NCBI GenBank assembly: GCA_963920705.1
Contig: OY987228.1
Location: 17,554,565 to 17,618,564 of the forward strand
Direction: 5' to 3'
Source: Odiellus spinosus
Taxonomy: Eukaryota; Arthropoda; Arachnida; Opiliones; Phalangiidae
Length of the DNA: 64,000 bases
This document shows, piece by piece, positions 38,834 to 52,135 of this stretch (position 1 is its first letter; each line of letters starts with the position of its first letter). A model generated the notes under the pieces. The model saw only the letters and a list, made by a program, of their open reading frames with translations, had not been told where the DNA came from and made no database searches. Position numbers and translations under genes: made by a program.

Positions 38834-39419
38834 ATCGCGCTGTAGTGAGCGTGGGATCAAGTCACTAAAGATTTAGAGGGTGTTGATAAAGTTCACAAAC
38901 GAGCTTCGGGGAAAAGGTGGGGAGAGGAAATAAGAGAAGAGGATGAATAGAGTTCATTACCGAAACGAAATAAATAAGGTGGACTAAAAGAAAGAGGCGT
39001 AAAATTTGTTAGCCGATTATAATTCAAGAGAGACTTTACTAGCTCAGCTAGCTTGAGTAGCGTCCCCACCCATCGAAATCGTTTGACCGTAAAAGCGGAT
39101 AGTCGGGCCGCCACGCGCTTTTGGCCCTTTTGCTCGCGTGGGCGATTGCTTTCATAATAAGATCAATGATTATAGAAAAGGAGCTCTGCCTCATTGTCGG
39201 GAGCATCGGAAAACAGACGACGCCTCCTCTTTATACCGGCCGTATACCAAAAATCTGTCTAAAGGTTTCAGCTCGAAGAAGCCTGCTTGACCCTCTATCA
39301 CCGTGACACGCTTATACTTGGAGATGGAGATAATACCGTTGAATTCGAATCTTGATTCAAACTCATTTGTTTAAACGAAACGCCAAACCGAATAATAACA
39401 ATCATATATATACGCTCTC

Positions 39420-39911
39420 TTAAAGGGAGTGTGAAAAGTAATAAATATTTGGTCGATTCCTTGAACATATCTCGACAAAATTATTGGTTCGTAAAATTTT
39501 TAAACACGTAACGAATTTCTAATTAAAATATATATTTTAAACATAGTAGCTAAGTTTGAAATTAATAAAAGGCGTTAATTAAAAACCGGTTTTAATAATT
39601 ACTAATAATTTGAGCTAATCTTTAAGTAATGATGAAAATCTGGTTTACAATACACTCGATAATTATTCTTAGTGAAGTTTGATATGAAACATTAATTAAT
39701 TTAATCTCATAAAAGTTTTTTTTGGTTGCTCGTAATCTACAGTTCAGTGTCTTAAGATTATTCAACATTTAAGATTGGTGTGTTTATTTTGATTCTACTA
39801 CAAGACCTTTTCTAATCAAGAGATATCTTTTACGAATACTTTAAGAACCGTTCGAACGGAGAAAGTATAAGGGGGTAATTAAAACAATCGAGTTTTTCAC
39901 ACACCCTTTAA
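39420..39911. mobile_element. TTAA-flanked TIR element, AGGGAGTGTGAAAA ends
   Basis: TTAA (39420-39423) then AGGGAGTGTGAAAAG. The right end is TTTTTCACACACCCT then TTAA (39908-39911). The TIR is about 14 bases with one mismatch. The body is 484 bases, very AT-rich and non-coding. The ends match the element at 48337-48780, whose interior is different. Confidence 0.75.
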
Positions 39912-42900
39912 AGGATTCTAGATTTGAGGGGTTGGTTATAAGCATTTTCTAAATTTAAAACATTGAGACAATAGGTTCGACTATAACCCCGGTCGGCCGC
40001 GAAAAGTCAAGAGAAGGAGGACGCGCCCGAAATTCAAATTAAATTAACGAAGTTGGTTTGGGGTCGACGGGTTGTTTGTCACTCACGCCGCACGCGCGCG
40101 CTCATATTGAAAAATATCCTCCTTCCAGGACATTTTACGATTTTGTTGTGTGTGTGCCCCAAAAGCTATAACTAGACTGACCCCCCTATGCCAGATTCCC
40201 GCCTTATTTCGTTTTATATATAATATTAACGAGCGAGCAAACTTACTAATGAGAAGCGTACTATAAATATTTCAAGTCGACTAACCAGAAATAAAACGTT
40301 TTTTTCTTTTTTTCTTTGTTTCTATTTAATTTTGAGAACCACCCCGATTTGTATAAAGGTTTTATCCAGTAATTTTGTGAATATATGAAATACGTGTGAG
40401 AATAATATTTCACGCATTATTACACCAACTGAAGCGGTCGCGCTAATTTAAAATCTTTTAAAATATTTGACTAATTAAATTGCATAATGAGCAAATAATA
40501 TTTTCATAACGTCATATTGTTTTAAAATTAAATATATGGGGATATTTATTACTTAATTTACAATTAAAGTTAAAATTAAAAAGTATATACGGAAATATTA
40601 CACGCTGCATAATTAATTTCTAAGAATTCGTGATAACTTTATCATGTTTGAGATAATCTATATTTCTCCAAAACCAAATTACAATTTACAATTTCCCACA
40701 ATGCGAAAAATATTTCCCAATTATTATTAACACCCTGGTAACTATCTTTTCTTAGAACATCAAAAATATAAAAACGTGTAAAAAAGCTTGGAAGTGTTTG
40801 AGCGTGAAAATGGAGATAGTGCCCAAAAAAAAACTAATTCGCCTCAATAATAAAAGAGACCTATATATTTTTAAACATTTTAGAGTAGAGAACAGAGTGT
40901 GCGCGATGGAGAGAAAATAGTATAGAGTCTACACTAGAGTCAGCGAGGGTTAAAGCCAAAATAGCGTAAAAGAATTTTTTGGACGTCGATGAGAGCGAAG
41001 AACAGAGACAAATAGGAGCGTATGACCTCCATCGAACATCCCCCCTATCTTATATGCTCGGAGCTTCGGTAGCGCTACGGTTTTAGGGAGCCAAGTTTTT
41101 GTTCGACTAACTTTCGAATGAAAACAATTAATCACTAGGAGCGCGTATAAATACCAATCCGGCGGAATCTCCCCTCAGCCTCTTCCAATCCCATACTTTT
41201 CATCAGTACGCGTCCCATATAACGTTATATACTGAAGAGAAGAAAAAAAAAACAAGAAAGAAAAAAGAAAACCACAAAAAATAAAATAAAAAAGCACCAT
41301 CTTCCAATATAGAAGAGTGACGTCTCATCCGAAGAGGAGGAAAAAGTAACAGTTACTATTTTTCGAGTATTTCTAGTAAACAGAACCCTTGTATTCGGAC
41401 CCAATGATAAAACGCGAGATGGAAAATATGACGCGTCAAAAATAAGAAGTCGCTTACGAAGATATTTGAGGACATCATAACGGGACGGGGAAGAAGAAAA
41501 ACAAGAGATTCTAAACTGTTAAAAATAGGACTTGTTCGACTATTAAAAACACTTATAAAATGTCTCCAAATTGTGCAAGAAACCGGAAAAGATTCGGATT
41601 TTGGCATCCAGGAGAAAATATAAGAGACGTGAAAATAATCAAGAACGATTTAAAGAGTGTTCCGCGACATTTGTCGCGGGGGCTTTATTAAGTCAGAGGT
41701 TCTCATTTTATTTGTACAATTCAGAAACACTTTCTGAATGTTTACTACGCGAACATTTCTTATTTTTAAAATTAGAATCAATCAATTTTAAATATTAGTT
41801 TAAATTTAAAAAGAACCTATTTTTTCTTTACCAAATAATTTTAGATTATTTTTCGTTTAAAATATAATAATTTTAGTCTATATTATGCAAATTACATTTT
41901 TAAAGGAAGATTCGGATTTGGTTCACTTTTTCAATTCCTAACACTTTGCCAAAACATATGAAAGAGAAGCTACAGTTCTTATAGAGGGAATTCTAAATAA
42001 GTTTTAAGTATCTTTAACACGCGGATATTGAAATCGGAGCCTCACTAGGTGACGAAATTATGTGCCAAATAAACTGCGTGACTACGAAATTCCCGGACAA
42101 TATTCAAAGGATAAGAGAATTTTAGTGACGTACGAAATAAACTACCAATCTTATCAGACTGTCAGTTTTTTTGGGTTGGATTTTGGAATAGAAAAAAATA
42201 AAATAACGAAAAAGTCACCAATCATTTGCGGGGTTGGGCTCCGAGAGTTAAAAAAAAGGTAGGAAAAAAAGGATCTTTGGAATATTTTTCTCTCTCCAAA
42301 GTCTTTTAGGCCCAGATAGAAAGACTTGGGAGCTCAGTCCCTATTTTACGAAGAACACAAGTCGATGGCAAACTATCGCGTATTTATCTCAACAAATTCT
42401 CATGTAGACCGCATAAAGCTTGGACCTAACCCAACCCCATCCTATCCTCTTATTTTCTCTATTTCTCGGTCTTCTGATCCAGATTGTTACTTCCACGTAT
42501 AACCACACCAGACAGATATATATTCCGTCAGAATTTTCAGAGGGTGTAAAGGTAAGTTTCATTTGATCTCATACAAATGCAGAGTTAACTTTTAGCGTGC
42601 TGAAATATAACACTGAAAACGTGTTAGTCGAATCCAGTACGAGAATTCAATACGCGCAAAACTAGGCCTTATATTAAAACCACAACCAACTCTATAGAAA
42701 CATCTAGCTTTGGATGTGCTGTGGAAATATAACACTGACTATGATTGGGAGCCTGAGACGAAGAAGAGAGAGTAGAGAGATGTTATACGCCTTCCTAATC
42801 AGTTTGAAATTTCAGCATATAGCCGTATAAACATGCCATTTATCTTTAATAAATCAATCCATGCAACTACCTTTGTACGAGCTGCAATCTCAAACTGATT

Positions 42901-45900
42901 GAAATCTTAGTTCGAATCAGTTTTGATTTTTAGCGAGTACAAAGTTTAGGCATCTTAGGTTTCCTTGTGAATTTGATGCTTAGAAAAATGATGATAATAC
43001 CGCAACGTACGCGCTGCAAACATAAACTGATTCATTCTATAGGAGGGAAGGCGAATTGGTGACTGATTGCTTTGGGGAGATTTTTACTCGGATCCCAGCC
43101 GCTATTTTGAAGAGCTCGATCCCGCTTCAGTCGTACGAGTGTCCGACCAACGTTCTATCTCGTAAACCGCGCGCGACACTCTAATGTTCACTATTGCGTG
43201 CAAACATCGGAGTTATGGCTGCAAATCCTTCCTATATACGTAATATAACAGGGCCTACAACCCCCTTTCTCCCGTTATAATAACTTATATAAAGGCGTAT
43301 TGTGATCTAAGGTCTATTTTCCGGCGTTTCTATAGCGTTCTCTTTCTCTCCGACTCTCTTTCGCTCTCTCTCTCTCTCCCTTCCCATCCTCTTATATTTT
43401 CGATATGTCTAAACTCTAAAGCGTGGAATTCTCACATTTCCATATAAGGAATTGCATTCGCGAGAATCAGAGAAGGGATGCAAGGATTCTAATATTCCTC
43501 TACTATATATGTACGCGAGTCTTAACCGGGAGATGCGTGAGGAAGTATTATAATATTCTGGAAAGTTACGTAAAATACTAATGAACCATGTATTATTATA
43601 CAATAATAAACTCATAACCATTATATGTAGCTTTGATATCGATACTTGAAGGAAAATTGAAAAATTTACGACCTTTTCGAATACCTATGGATTATACTTT
43701 TAATCTTATGTGATGAGAAGGTCGTGTTAAAACTTAAGGTACCATTTTCAACTTTCAGATAAGATGTTGCAATAAATACAATTATAACACTTATAAAACT
43801 AATTTTAAACCATTAAAACTAACCAACAAATTAATTAAGAGATTAACCTTCAATCTTTTAGTAAATTCTGGTAAACACCCAACCAATTAAGAGTTTGATA
43901 AACCCTCGGGCGAAGTCGAAGCTCATTATACAGTTAGACATTGGCAGCTTTCTCTCTTTAAAAATACCTCTATAAAAAGAATCGCTCCTATAGCTAGATA
44001 TATTCGACAAAATAAAAAAAAGGTGGATGGATTTATCGGTGGTTTGGCAGCGAATCTTTACGTAAAAACAGGCGCTGGTAAATAGCTCTAGCGCAAATAG
44101 AAGAAGGATGTCTCACCGCGGAGAATATACGTATAATAGGAGGAAGACATAGGGGTGGGCAAGAACTTTAGAGAGAGGAGAGTAAAGCCACCGTGGGATA
44201 TAAGAACCGATAGGACATAGACGATGAACTGCCAGAAAACGAAGCCAATGTACAGAAAGGGGGGAGAGAGAGGGGTACATAGGATATATACTTTGACGGG
44301 ATAAGGGGGAGGAAGCGAAGAAGAAAAGGATGACTGGCTTAGTGGAAAGCGACAGACAACAGGCAAGCGTATACGCCGCAACTGTTACTGATCCATCATT
44401 TTATTCCCTCTTCATTCCATCACCCCTCGGGCCGCTGCCGTCACAATAACTATCTCCGAAAAGGAACCGAATAACTAGATCACCTCCGACTAGCTATCGA
44501 AGAGAATGGAAAGAGAAGAACTATAGCTTTTGGTCCCGCCACGCACGGCGCCCTTTTCCGATACACGACGATACAATAGAAGCAACAAAGAACGAGATTT
44601 TTTTATAACCTCTCCCCTCCCCCATGGTATTATATCAGAAAGAGACGCCTGACGGTAGACATCAAAGGTTATACGCCACAAAATGAACGCGAATCCTATT
44701 GCCTCTATCGGTTAACAATAGAATGGGTAAAATGGATACACAATGTATAGCGCCAAGCTAAACGCCTCATCGAACCGATCCTTGTGGGAATTTTATCAAG
44801 ATCAAGTACCCGTTATCGTAATTAGATGTCTGGGTATTGGCAGTATTGGGTAAACATGTTTTTAAAACGTCCGATAATGTTTAAAAAAAAAAATTGGTGC
44901 GACTTTCAAAGGAAATAATACAATTTTGGATCCCGGGTTTCGGCACCATTTAAAATCACAGTTTCCACTAGAAACGATACTATAGGTATGGTTTTCATAT
45001 ACTCTTGGTTTAAACGTTTGTACAGCCCCACAGAGGTTGACTTACACATTCCCTCGTAACTTTTTTCTAGAAAAATCCAATCAATTTCATGGCAAGTAAC
45101 ACGGATCTTAATATAACCCCAATATCAAAGATATATTGCGAAAAATATGGCAACAAGTTTTTTATCTTTTTAACACGCTCCGCGAGCTAGGCGGAGTGTG
45201 TCCCCCTTAAAAAAGTATCCCGATATAACTACTTCGAGGTTTTTTTTACTTCAACCTAAGAAATATTTCCCGAGAAATTGACAGTGAAATATCGACGTCA
45301 CCTTACCGAAGTTACCGAGGGAAGAGATCTAAATATAGGTACCGAGAAAATCACCCCATTAAACTAACGGGAAAAAAAAAGTTCCAATTGGAGAATTCGA
45401 GTCTAACGTTTGGATGTATATTTATATAAACATAAGTTTGGTAACGGTATAAAAATATTTAAATATAAATCCAAAGATAAGACTCGAAGGATGAATGTTC
45501 CGGAGAGGGGAAAAAAGTCATGAGTAATATTTTTCAAAAAATGTAGGTTCTTCGATATTTATATTGAGATTGGTTGTGGGAAAATAAATATGGCTTTCTA
45601 ATGGCAGTTGTATTAAAGGTCTGTCTTTCACATTCACTTACGAAGCGCCTCAACATGCAGTTTATTCATGTCAAATGTTATCAAATTCAATCCAATCAAT
45701 GTACGGTAATAGTTTTACTCAGTTTAAAAACATATTTCATGATTTTATAAATTGCTTTTCGCGGGTAAACCAGTGACTAAAAAATATCACTAAGTAGGGT
45801 TTATTTGGTAACATAATGGGTACTATATAATACAATTCTGTAAAGACTACGGCCCAACATATTCTGCGCGCACCACATCGAAATTGAAGCGATTTCTAGA

Positions 45901-46139
45901 AGTACAAATACTCGCTGACAATGTACCCTAAAACAACTAGCAAAGGATGAAAGACCCTCTCTTCATCTTCCAAGTATCAGGTAACGTTAACCATAATTGT
46001 TTCAAAACTACAGCAGGTTACATTAAATACGCAATGTTGTATTTTCAGAATAATATTGAATTGCCATTGATTGTTTCTTGGACATATAATTTGGCTGGAT
46101 TAATTCGACTAGGGAAATAACACGAATGCGCGGACTCTC
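39912..46139. other. Non-coding, with several GC-richer patches; no gene recognised
   Basis: About 6 kb without a supported exon. GC-richer patches at 43020-43400 and 44080-44700 give Ser/Arg/Pro-rich frames on the minus strand that look like translations of purine-rich DNA. There is a fragment at 43667-43705 similar to the start of the element at 14745, an 8-bp perfect hairpin (CCGCGACA, TT, TGTCGCGG) at 41662-41679, and a (TC)n tract near 43360-43380. Confidence 0.35.
41146..41180 (+). promoter_or_regulatory. Possible core promoter: TATAAA with TCAGCC 30 bases downstream
   Basis: TATAAA at 41146-41151 in a GC-richer context, with TCAGCC at 41175-41180. The A is at 41176, 30 bases from the TATA start. 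Arthropod initiators typically contain TCAGT, so the match is partial. No exon is visible downstream. Confidence 0.2.
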
Positions 46140-46258
46140 TATAAAAGAGCAGAATTGACTTTATATAGACCACATTAGAGACGGATAGAGGTTACATCTC
46201 GCGACTTCTCGTTTAAAAGGCAGGCAATAAGCAATAAGTTTCCGAAAGGGAAGGTATG
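46140..46258 (+). promoter_or_regulatory. Possible promoter and non-coding first exon
   Basis: TATAAAAG at 46140-46147 is a canonical TATA box. About 32 bases downstream is CACATT, a possible initiator. Further on, AAG|GTATGA at 46251-46258 is a good splice donor, allowing an untranslated exon of about 80 bases (46172-46253). No downstream exon was found. The combination is suggestive only. Confidence 0.25.
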
Positions 46259-46870
46259 ACTGACTAGCTGGGCGAAGCGCTCGCCTCTTCAATCAACGTC
46301 CCGATGGCATCGCGCGCCAGGCAAAAACGCGAGCATGCAGTCAAACTTCATATACGGAGCGAGAGTAGACCCTATAAGCTTCTCCTATACTGTACAAAGC
46401 ATTCTAAGCCAAGCGGGGGTTTATAAATAGCTACCCTATCCTATCTTTCTCTTTTTTTCTCGCTTCGATAGAGGCGAATCCCCCCCTCTACCTATCACCC
46501 CTCCATTTCTGATCGTTCGAGTCCGAAGCGCGCAATTAGCGGCGATGAGACAACCTTTATGCACTCGCAGCGTCTTTCCACTTTCTCCCTCTCTCTCTCT
46601 CTGACTCTTTTCCTATCACTCCGGAAGTTTGGGAGCGAGCATCGGAGAGAGAGGGAAGATTGTATAGAGAGAGAATCGACTAAACATAGAACTAGCGGCG
46701 TTTCTTAATAGCGCGTTTGCCTTCGATAGGTGGTTGCTTTCCAAAATGTTTCCATCACGATTAAGATAAAAATAATTAAAGGGTTACGAAGTAAATCTCT
46801 CGAAAGAGGTTTTCAAATTAAGAACTAGCACCTGCCACTATATCATTAGTACTACATAAAAACACGCGAT
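46259..46870. other. GC-richer intergenic stretch with TC/GA tracts; no gene recognised
   Basis: Pyrimidine-rich and purine-rich tracts on the two sides of 46600-46670 (CTCTCTCTCT and GAGAGAGAG) could pair. No coding frame is supported. Confidence 0.35.
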
Positions 46871-46876
46871 GTTACT

Positions 46877-47135
46877 ATTGGTCATATACGGTACAGTATT
46901 GACGAAGTCATCCGGTATATCCGAAACATCGTCTCATGATATATATTTTTAGCACACCTTAGCAGACGATGTTTCGGTGGCCAATATTGGATAAAATCGC
47001 TAAATATATAATTGCTTAATGTATTATAATGACGTAAGGTCATTGGTAAATTTTATTTAATGACGTAACATCGTACGATTTCTATTGGTTAAATCATCTC
47101 CGTGACGTGGAAGTGGTACAGATTCTATATTGGTT
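46877..47135. repeat. Clustered TGACG and ATTGG motifs with a 14-bp hairpin
   Basis: Three TGACGT...ATTGG modules follow one another: 47030/47042, 47061/47094 and 47103/47129. Further ATTGG are at 46877 and 46986, the second inside CCAATATTGG. TGACGTAA is a CRE/ATF-type site and ATTGG is the reverse CCAAT box, so the cluster could be regulatory. The two later modules are about 42 bases long and may be degenerate tandem copies. Just upstream CCGAAACATCGTCT (46921-46934) pairs perfectly with 46964-46977. Confidence 0.4.
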
Positions 47136-47517
47136 GAAATGTTTCAGGTACGTATTACGTTGACCTAGTTTCCGATTCCGAAACATGATACGTATGGAAG
47201 ATATGTAGGAAAACACTTAGTGATACTAGACTCAGGAAACCAGTTATTTTTAATTCGTGGTTAATTATCAAAAGCTGTAAAATTTGTCTCGAAAAAATTT
47301 GATTTATTTCAGAAGGATTCAATTGCTGATGCCAATGAGAGTTCGTCTTAATCGAAATAGCGCATGAATCGAAGAGGTGTTTGTTGGAAATTTCGTGCGC
47401 TTTAGAGACAAATTGGTTCACGCGCATACAGTATTTCATTGGCAACAGCAATTTAGTTTTCTATACAAAATTTCTTCTTGACGAATTTAGGCTTAGCGAA
47501 GCTAGTTCGCGACTATA

Positions 47518-47635
47518 ATAATTAACATTTAAAATTCCTCAAAACCTTTGGTAAGTTTTGATACGGTATTAACACGTTTAAATCGAGTAGAAATACCTTT
47601 TAATATGAGTCTAGTATCCCTCTAAGATATATAAT
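47518..47635 (+). repeat. Dispersed repeat copy 2, ending GAGTCTAGTATCCCTCTAA
   Basis: Matches 14013-14121 in the same direction, including TAATAATTAAC, CCTTTGG and GAGTCTAGTATCCCT. It is followed within 10 bases by the left TTAA of the next element. Confidence 0.55.
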
Positions 47636-47639
47636 TGAT

Positions 47640-47888
47640 TTAAAGGATGAGAAATTGCAAAAATTACGATTTCTCAAGCCTCGTTTTCAATCAAGATTTT
47701 TTTCCCAAAAGAATCAAGTTCTCGCGACAAAAACAACGATGAAGCTTAAATGAAAGCTTTCGATTAATCCATGATAACAAGCTTCAAGTGACATAGAAGC
47801 GGATATCTAAATGAATTAGAAAAGCGAAAGCAAAAGCTTGAAAAACGTTGATTGAAAATGAGGCTTTACAACTTCACATTCCCTTTAA
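47640..47888. mobile_element. TTAA-flanked TIR element with ~45-bp ends
   Basis: TTAA (47640-47643) then AGGATGAGAAATTG; the right end is CTTCACATTCCCT then TTAA (47885-47888). Beyond the tips, AAGCCTCGTTTTCAATCAA near the left matches the complement of TTGATTGAAAATGAGGCTT near the right, so the inverted repeat is about 45 bases with a gap. The body is 241 bases and non-coding. Confidence 0.75.
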
Positions 47889-48336
47889 AATTGAGGAAAG
47901 AAGGGGGGAAAAATAACTTTGGATGCTACAAAAGTATAACTATTATTAGTCAATAAGGACGGGAGCTGGGTCGCGTACCAAAGACATTAAGCAATCCGGA
48001 GGAAGGGAGTGGAAGCCGCGGAAATTAATAAAAGCATTCCTGGCCAATTCCGTGGCAATGCAGACATTTAAAGCTCTCGATTACGCTAGAGATGATATAC
48101 TCGTACGAGAAAAAGAGAGGTAGAGAAAGAGAGAGGGAAGAGTATAAAAAATAATAGAAATTCTGGCTCTCATCCACATCAGAATCATCGACATTTCGCA
48201 AATTATACGCGATCCTATAATAACACAATTTGACCTCTTTATTACAATAGAGGTACTTCCATATATCAGTACCAAAAAAAAAAAAAATCTTTAAAAAGAG
48301 AGAAGATCACCTTCAAGAGAAGGAACTATTTGACAG

Positions 48337-48780
48337 TTAAAGGGAATGTGAAAAGACAAAAAAATATTGGATGAAATTTAGAATGTTTTATTAAAAAAAT
48401 TAATTAAATAAAAAAGTTTATATAAGAAAATATAAGTTTGGATATCTGGCGCGTATCCTCTGGCCTTTTTGAAATTACTCTCCTAAAGATTAAAACCCTG
48501 GAGCTTCAATTATTTGTGAATTTGATTGCATTCGTTAAATTAACTCAATAGACCCAAATGGTCTACGCGGAAAATATCTCGTTAATCGGAAATCGTTTAA
48601 CTTCATTTTGATTTCCAGAACCAATCTGTTAGGGGTTTTTAATCCCAAATTCAGCTAAGCTTTACTCATTGTACTGTTTTTCGGTAAATAGCCAAAGTTT
48701 TTCAATATAATATAGGGTTTCTTTTAGAAGATTTCTATATCACAACGAGTACGACAATCACTACTTCACACTCCCTTTAA
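48337..48780. mobile_element. TTAA-flanked TIR element, AGGGAATGTGAA ends
   Basis: TTAA (48337-48340) then AGGGAATGTGAAAAG; the right end is CTTCACACTCCCT then TTAA (48777-48780). The TIR is about 12 bases with one mismatch. The body is 436 bases with no transposase-like frame. Same end type as 39420-39911. Confidence 0.75.
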
Positions 48781-51533
48781 GTGAAAATTTTGTGATAGTA
48801 GCGAGAGAGGGAAAATATGGGGTGTATATGTATTCGTATATCCTGGTTTTTCTATTGATATTTAATAGGGCGGCAATAAAATCGCCATTTGCGAAGGTAA
48901 TAGGGATTTCCTCTCCTCCTTTAATAGTCCGGCCACGCTTTCAAATTCCTATTATGGCCCAAGGATCAAACACGGCCCGCACCGCGCTAGTCTTTTTTTA
49001 TTATTTCATCCCTCGAACGATATCTCGGGAGAAAAACGACGATTTTTTCATATATTCCTTTTTTAAGTTTCACTTATAAACTGTCTCGCGAGAGAAACAC
49101 TTTTATGCACTCTGTAGTAGGCCTATAAAGACTTATTTGTGGTTTTTATTCAAGATTATTTTTTAATCCCTTGAGTTTCAAGATCCTTTACCGCGTATGA
49201 AATATATGGTACCGAAAATAGTACAAAATATGAGCAAAATATCTCCTGTTCACCAAAATAATTTTTTCTTAAAAAGGAAGGTGAAAAGGAAAATAAAGAT
49301 TTTTATTAATTCTAATATTAAAAATAGAACTTGTTGCCATTTAATTAAAAGGAGAACTAATAAAAAGACCCCACACCTTTGCCTTCGTAAAATATCCGCG
49401 ACACGCGGTGTTATACGCACGATTGTGCTCGTGAAAATAATTTCATTAATTATTTTTAGAAGCATTACATCATTTTCCATTTCACCCTTCCTTTAAAAAC
49501 AAATTTCAGTAGAAATAATCGAAATAATGCTATTATTAGTATATTAATTTAGATTATTATAAAATCATTTTCGCATTGACCAATCAGAAATTTCGATTTC
49601 CTCATTAGTTATTTATATTAGTTTTATCATTTTAATCAAAAATAAAAATGGACGATTAAAATTAATTATCAAAACCATTTCCATATTGATTAAAAATAAT
49701 CTTTTAAACCGCTTCTTAATTAATTTCAATGTATTCCTTAATTATATCGAATTTAACAGGATGGGGGAGTAAAAGTATAACCATATTCTTAACCATCTTG
49801 TCACCAATATATACCGGAGAGTTCGGTTTAGGAAAAGGAGCGCGTAAAAAAAGGTTTTCTTGGGTGAAAGAGAGAAGTAGGAAGGAGGATCGGAGGAGTG
49901 CGTTCGCCTAAGAAAACGGAGAAGCCGATTTTTTGGCATCATTTCAAAACTATTTTTTGCCCGGCAGTCGCTTTCTTCACGGGTAATCAGGCAGTAGATC
50001 GGTATCGCTTTTTACCGAGCACCGCGAGGTCGAACCTTCTCCTCTTTACTTTTTTTTCTTTTTCTTCCTCGGCTTCTTCGTTCACGCAGCCTTCTTTTCT
50101 AAGAATAAGCGGACGCGCAAAATTGGGAGGCAAACGGTGATACGCGAGCCACTCTTTCTACACGCATTCAATGTAGCGAAAAAAAATCTAGATCCGAAGA
50201 CGTAGGGGTATAAGGGGATAGAGAGCGAGAGAGAGATTGAGGGAGAGACACACACAAAAAAAACGTCTCTCTTAACCCAAGAGTATTGTAAGTAAACGAT
50301 TAGGCTCATATTATTGCTTAACTCTTTTTTTAGGGGATTCTTAAAAAACGTTTCTATTCCCAGGCGATTTTAACTTACAAAAATAATTTTTCCTCTATCT
50401 AGATTGTACACAGGTAACGCCTGTAGAAGTGTTCCAACCGCATTCACGGAAGCACGGCGGAGAAGTTGACACGCAGGGTTTATTTTGTACAAATTTAAAG
50501 TTTGTCAAACGGCAAATAAATATCGTTATAGGGATGAAAATAGTTTTTGTAAACTTGTATTGAACAAGAGTATAAGTACAGAGGTTTTTGTTTTTGAGGA
50601 ATTTACTTTTAAAACACTCTTTGTGAGTTATTCAGAGAATTTGGTAGGACAAAGACGTTGGAGCGATAAAGAATCCATTGAAATATTACTTAGGAACATA
50701 TTAGAAAAGATATTTAAACCTTTCCTCACATACATAATATATTCATACTTTATTTTAGGTGTTTCAATGGGTTCTTGGTAATGGTGATAACATAAAACTA
50801 AAATTTGCGCATTTGGGCTACTTTTTCTGCATAAGAAACGCAACCAAAATTGAACTATTGAACTGCTCGATCATTTGAGCATAAAAAAACGGATTTTTTA
50901 ATTTATCTGCTAAAAATGCGCCATATTTTGGGGTAAAATTTCATTTGCCCCAGACTCCCAAGATTTTTGTTTTTATAGTGATACCCATTTATTTAGATCA
51001 AACCCAAAAATCAAAGCTCGTAAGAATTGAAATTTTTCAGCGCGCATCCATAATGACTTAAAATTTTGCTTTTCGCATTCGCGAACGAATAAATTTTCAA
51101 TGAAATGAAAACCAGGCGAACTATCGTACAGTAAATCACCGAAGCAATCCAAAAAATGGTGTCAAGTATTTCATTATATTCTATAAGGGGCAAAATAGAA
51201 GCGGGGGGGGGGGGCGAGTGAGTGGGGATAGAAACTAAACAATCAAAACAGTTTTTCGAATAATGAAAACCGCGCGAAATTTATGCCTGTGTCTGTATAT
51301 CTAGTTTATTATCATACGCGGCTATTCGAAAAGTTATATATAAAGCCAGTTTTACTTTTATAAAAATTCACATTGATAATATCTTTCGAATAATAAAGGA
51401 GGGGCCAAAAGGGGGGGAAACTAAAGGGTTAGTTGCGTTTAGATTTTGCGTAATATATATTTATTTTTCATTATATTAAAAAAAAATTCAATTTTAGTTT
51501 TTCTCTAAAATTAACAATAATTTTCTTACAAAA
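48781..51533. other. Non-coding; no gene recognised
   Basis: Open frames of 95-99 codons near 48792, 49197 and 50485 have low-complexity translations and no recognisable motif. A right-end-like CCTT|TTAA-type sequence (CACCCTTCCTTTAA) near 49482-49496 lacks a partner. G12 is at 51203-51214. Confidence 0.35.
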
Positions 51534-51810
51534 GGTACGACTATATGGATTATGTTCTTTCACGAAAAAGACCGGGTGAAAGCAACCGTATCACGTGCTA
51601 AAACTCGCGAGTATCAACTGTAGGTTGTATAAAAGCCAGGCGATCATAGTGACGACGTACAATTGCGGGGAATTTTGGTTTGTTTCTATATAACAAACAT
51701 ATACATATTTTTAATCGTTTTTTAACGATCTTTCCAAAAATGCTACTCAATTTCTACTTGGAGCTAAGAAAAATACGGGACAGCCTAACTTTAATGAAGT
51801 TTTGATTTAA
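51534..51810 (+). repeat. Dispersed copy of the 14745 element's interior, ends lost
   Basis: Shares with 14983-15290, in the same order, TATCACGTG, GCGATCATAGTGA, TTTTTTAACGATCTTTCC and ACAGCCTAACTTTAA, ending with GTTTTGATTTAA. The AGGGATAC ends and TTAA flanks are not seen, so this is an older or truncated copy. Confidence 0.75.
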
Positions 51811-51920
51811 GCTCTCTAACCCAATCTCCATTTTCATGCTGATTAAAACATTCTGATTTGCTGTAATTTTCAGACATTTTTATTCGTGTATTTATCAAAA
51901 TGGAGATAGGCTTAGCAATC

Positions 51921-52135
51921 ATTGCAACTTTGTTAATGAACTGTATATTAACCAGAAACATTTGAGATGCTATAACTATAATGGTCGATTAAAAATAACA
52001 CGCTCTTTATTAAGAACCATCGCGACTTTGTTAATGAACAGTAAATTAATTAGAAACATTTCAGTTTTTGCAACTATAATTTCTTAGTGAATACTTTAAC
52101 ATCCTGGTCGATTAAAAATAACACCTCTTCATCAA
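51921..52135 (+). repeat. Two-copy tandem duplication, about 100-bp unit
   Basis: ACTTTGTTAATGAAC...AGAAACATTT...ACTATAAT...TGGTCGATTAAAAATAAC occurs from 51921 and again from 52019. The second copy has about 30 extra bases before the last block. Confidence 0.8.

Larger units (their letters stand above)
37297..39419. other. Non-coding apart from one unconvincing long frame
   Basis: Contains A19 (37382-37400) and C13 (37710-37722), a purine-rich stretch at 37900-38080 and the open frame at 38402-38833. No recognised gene or element. Confidence 0.35.
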
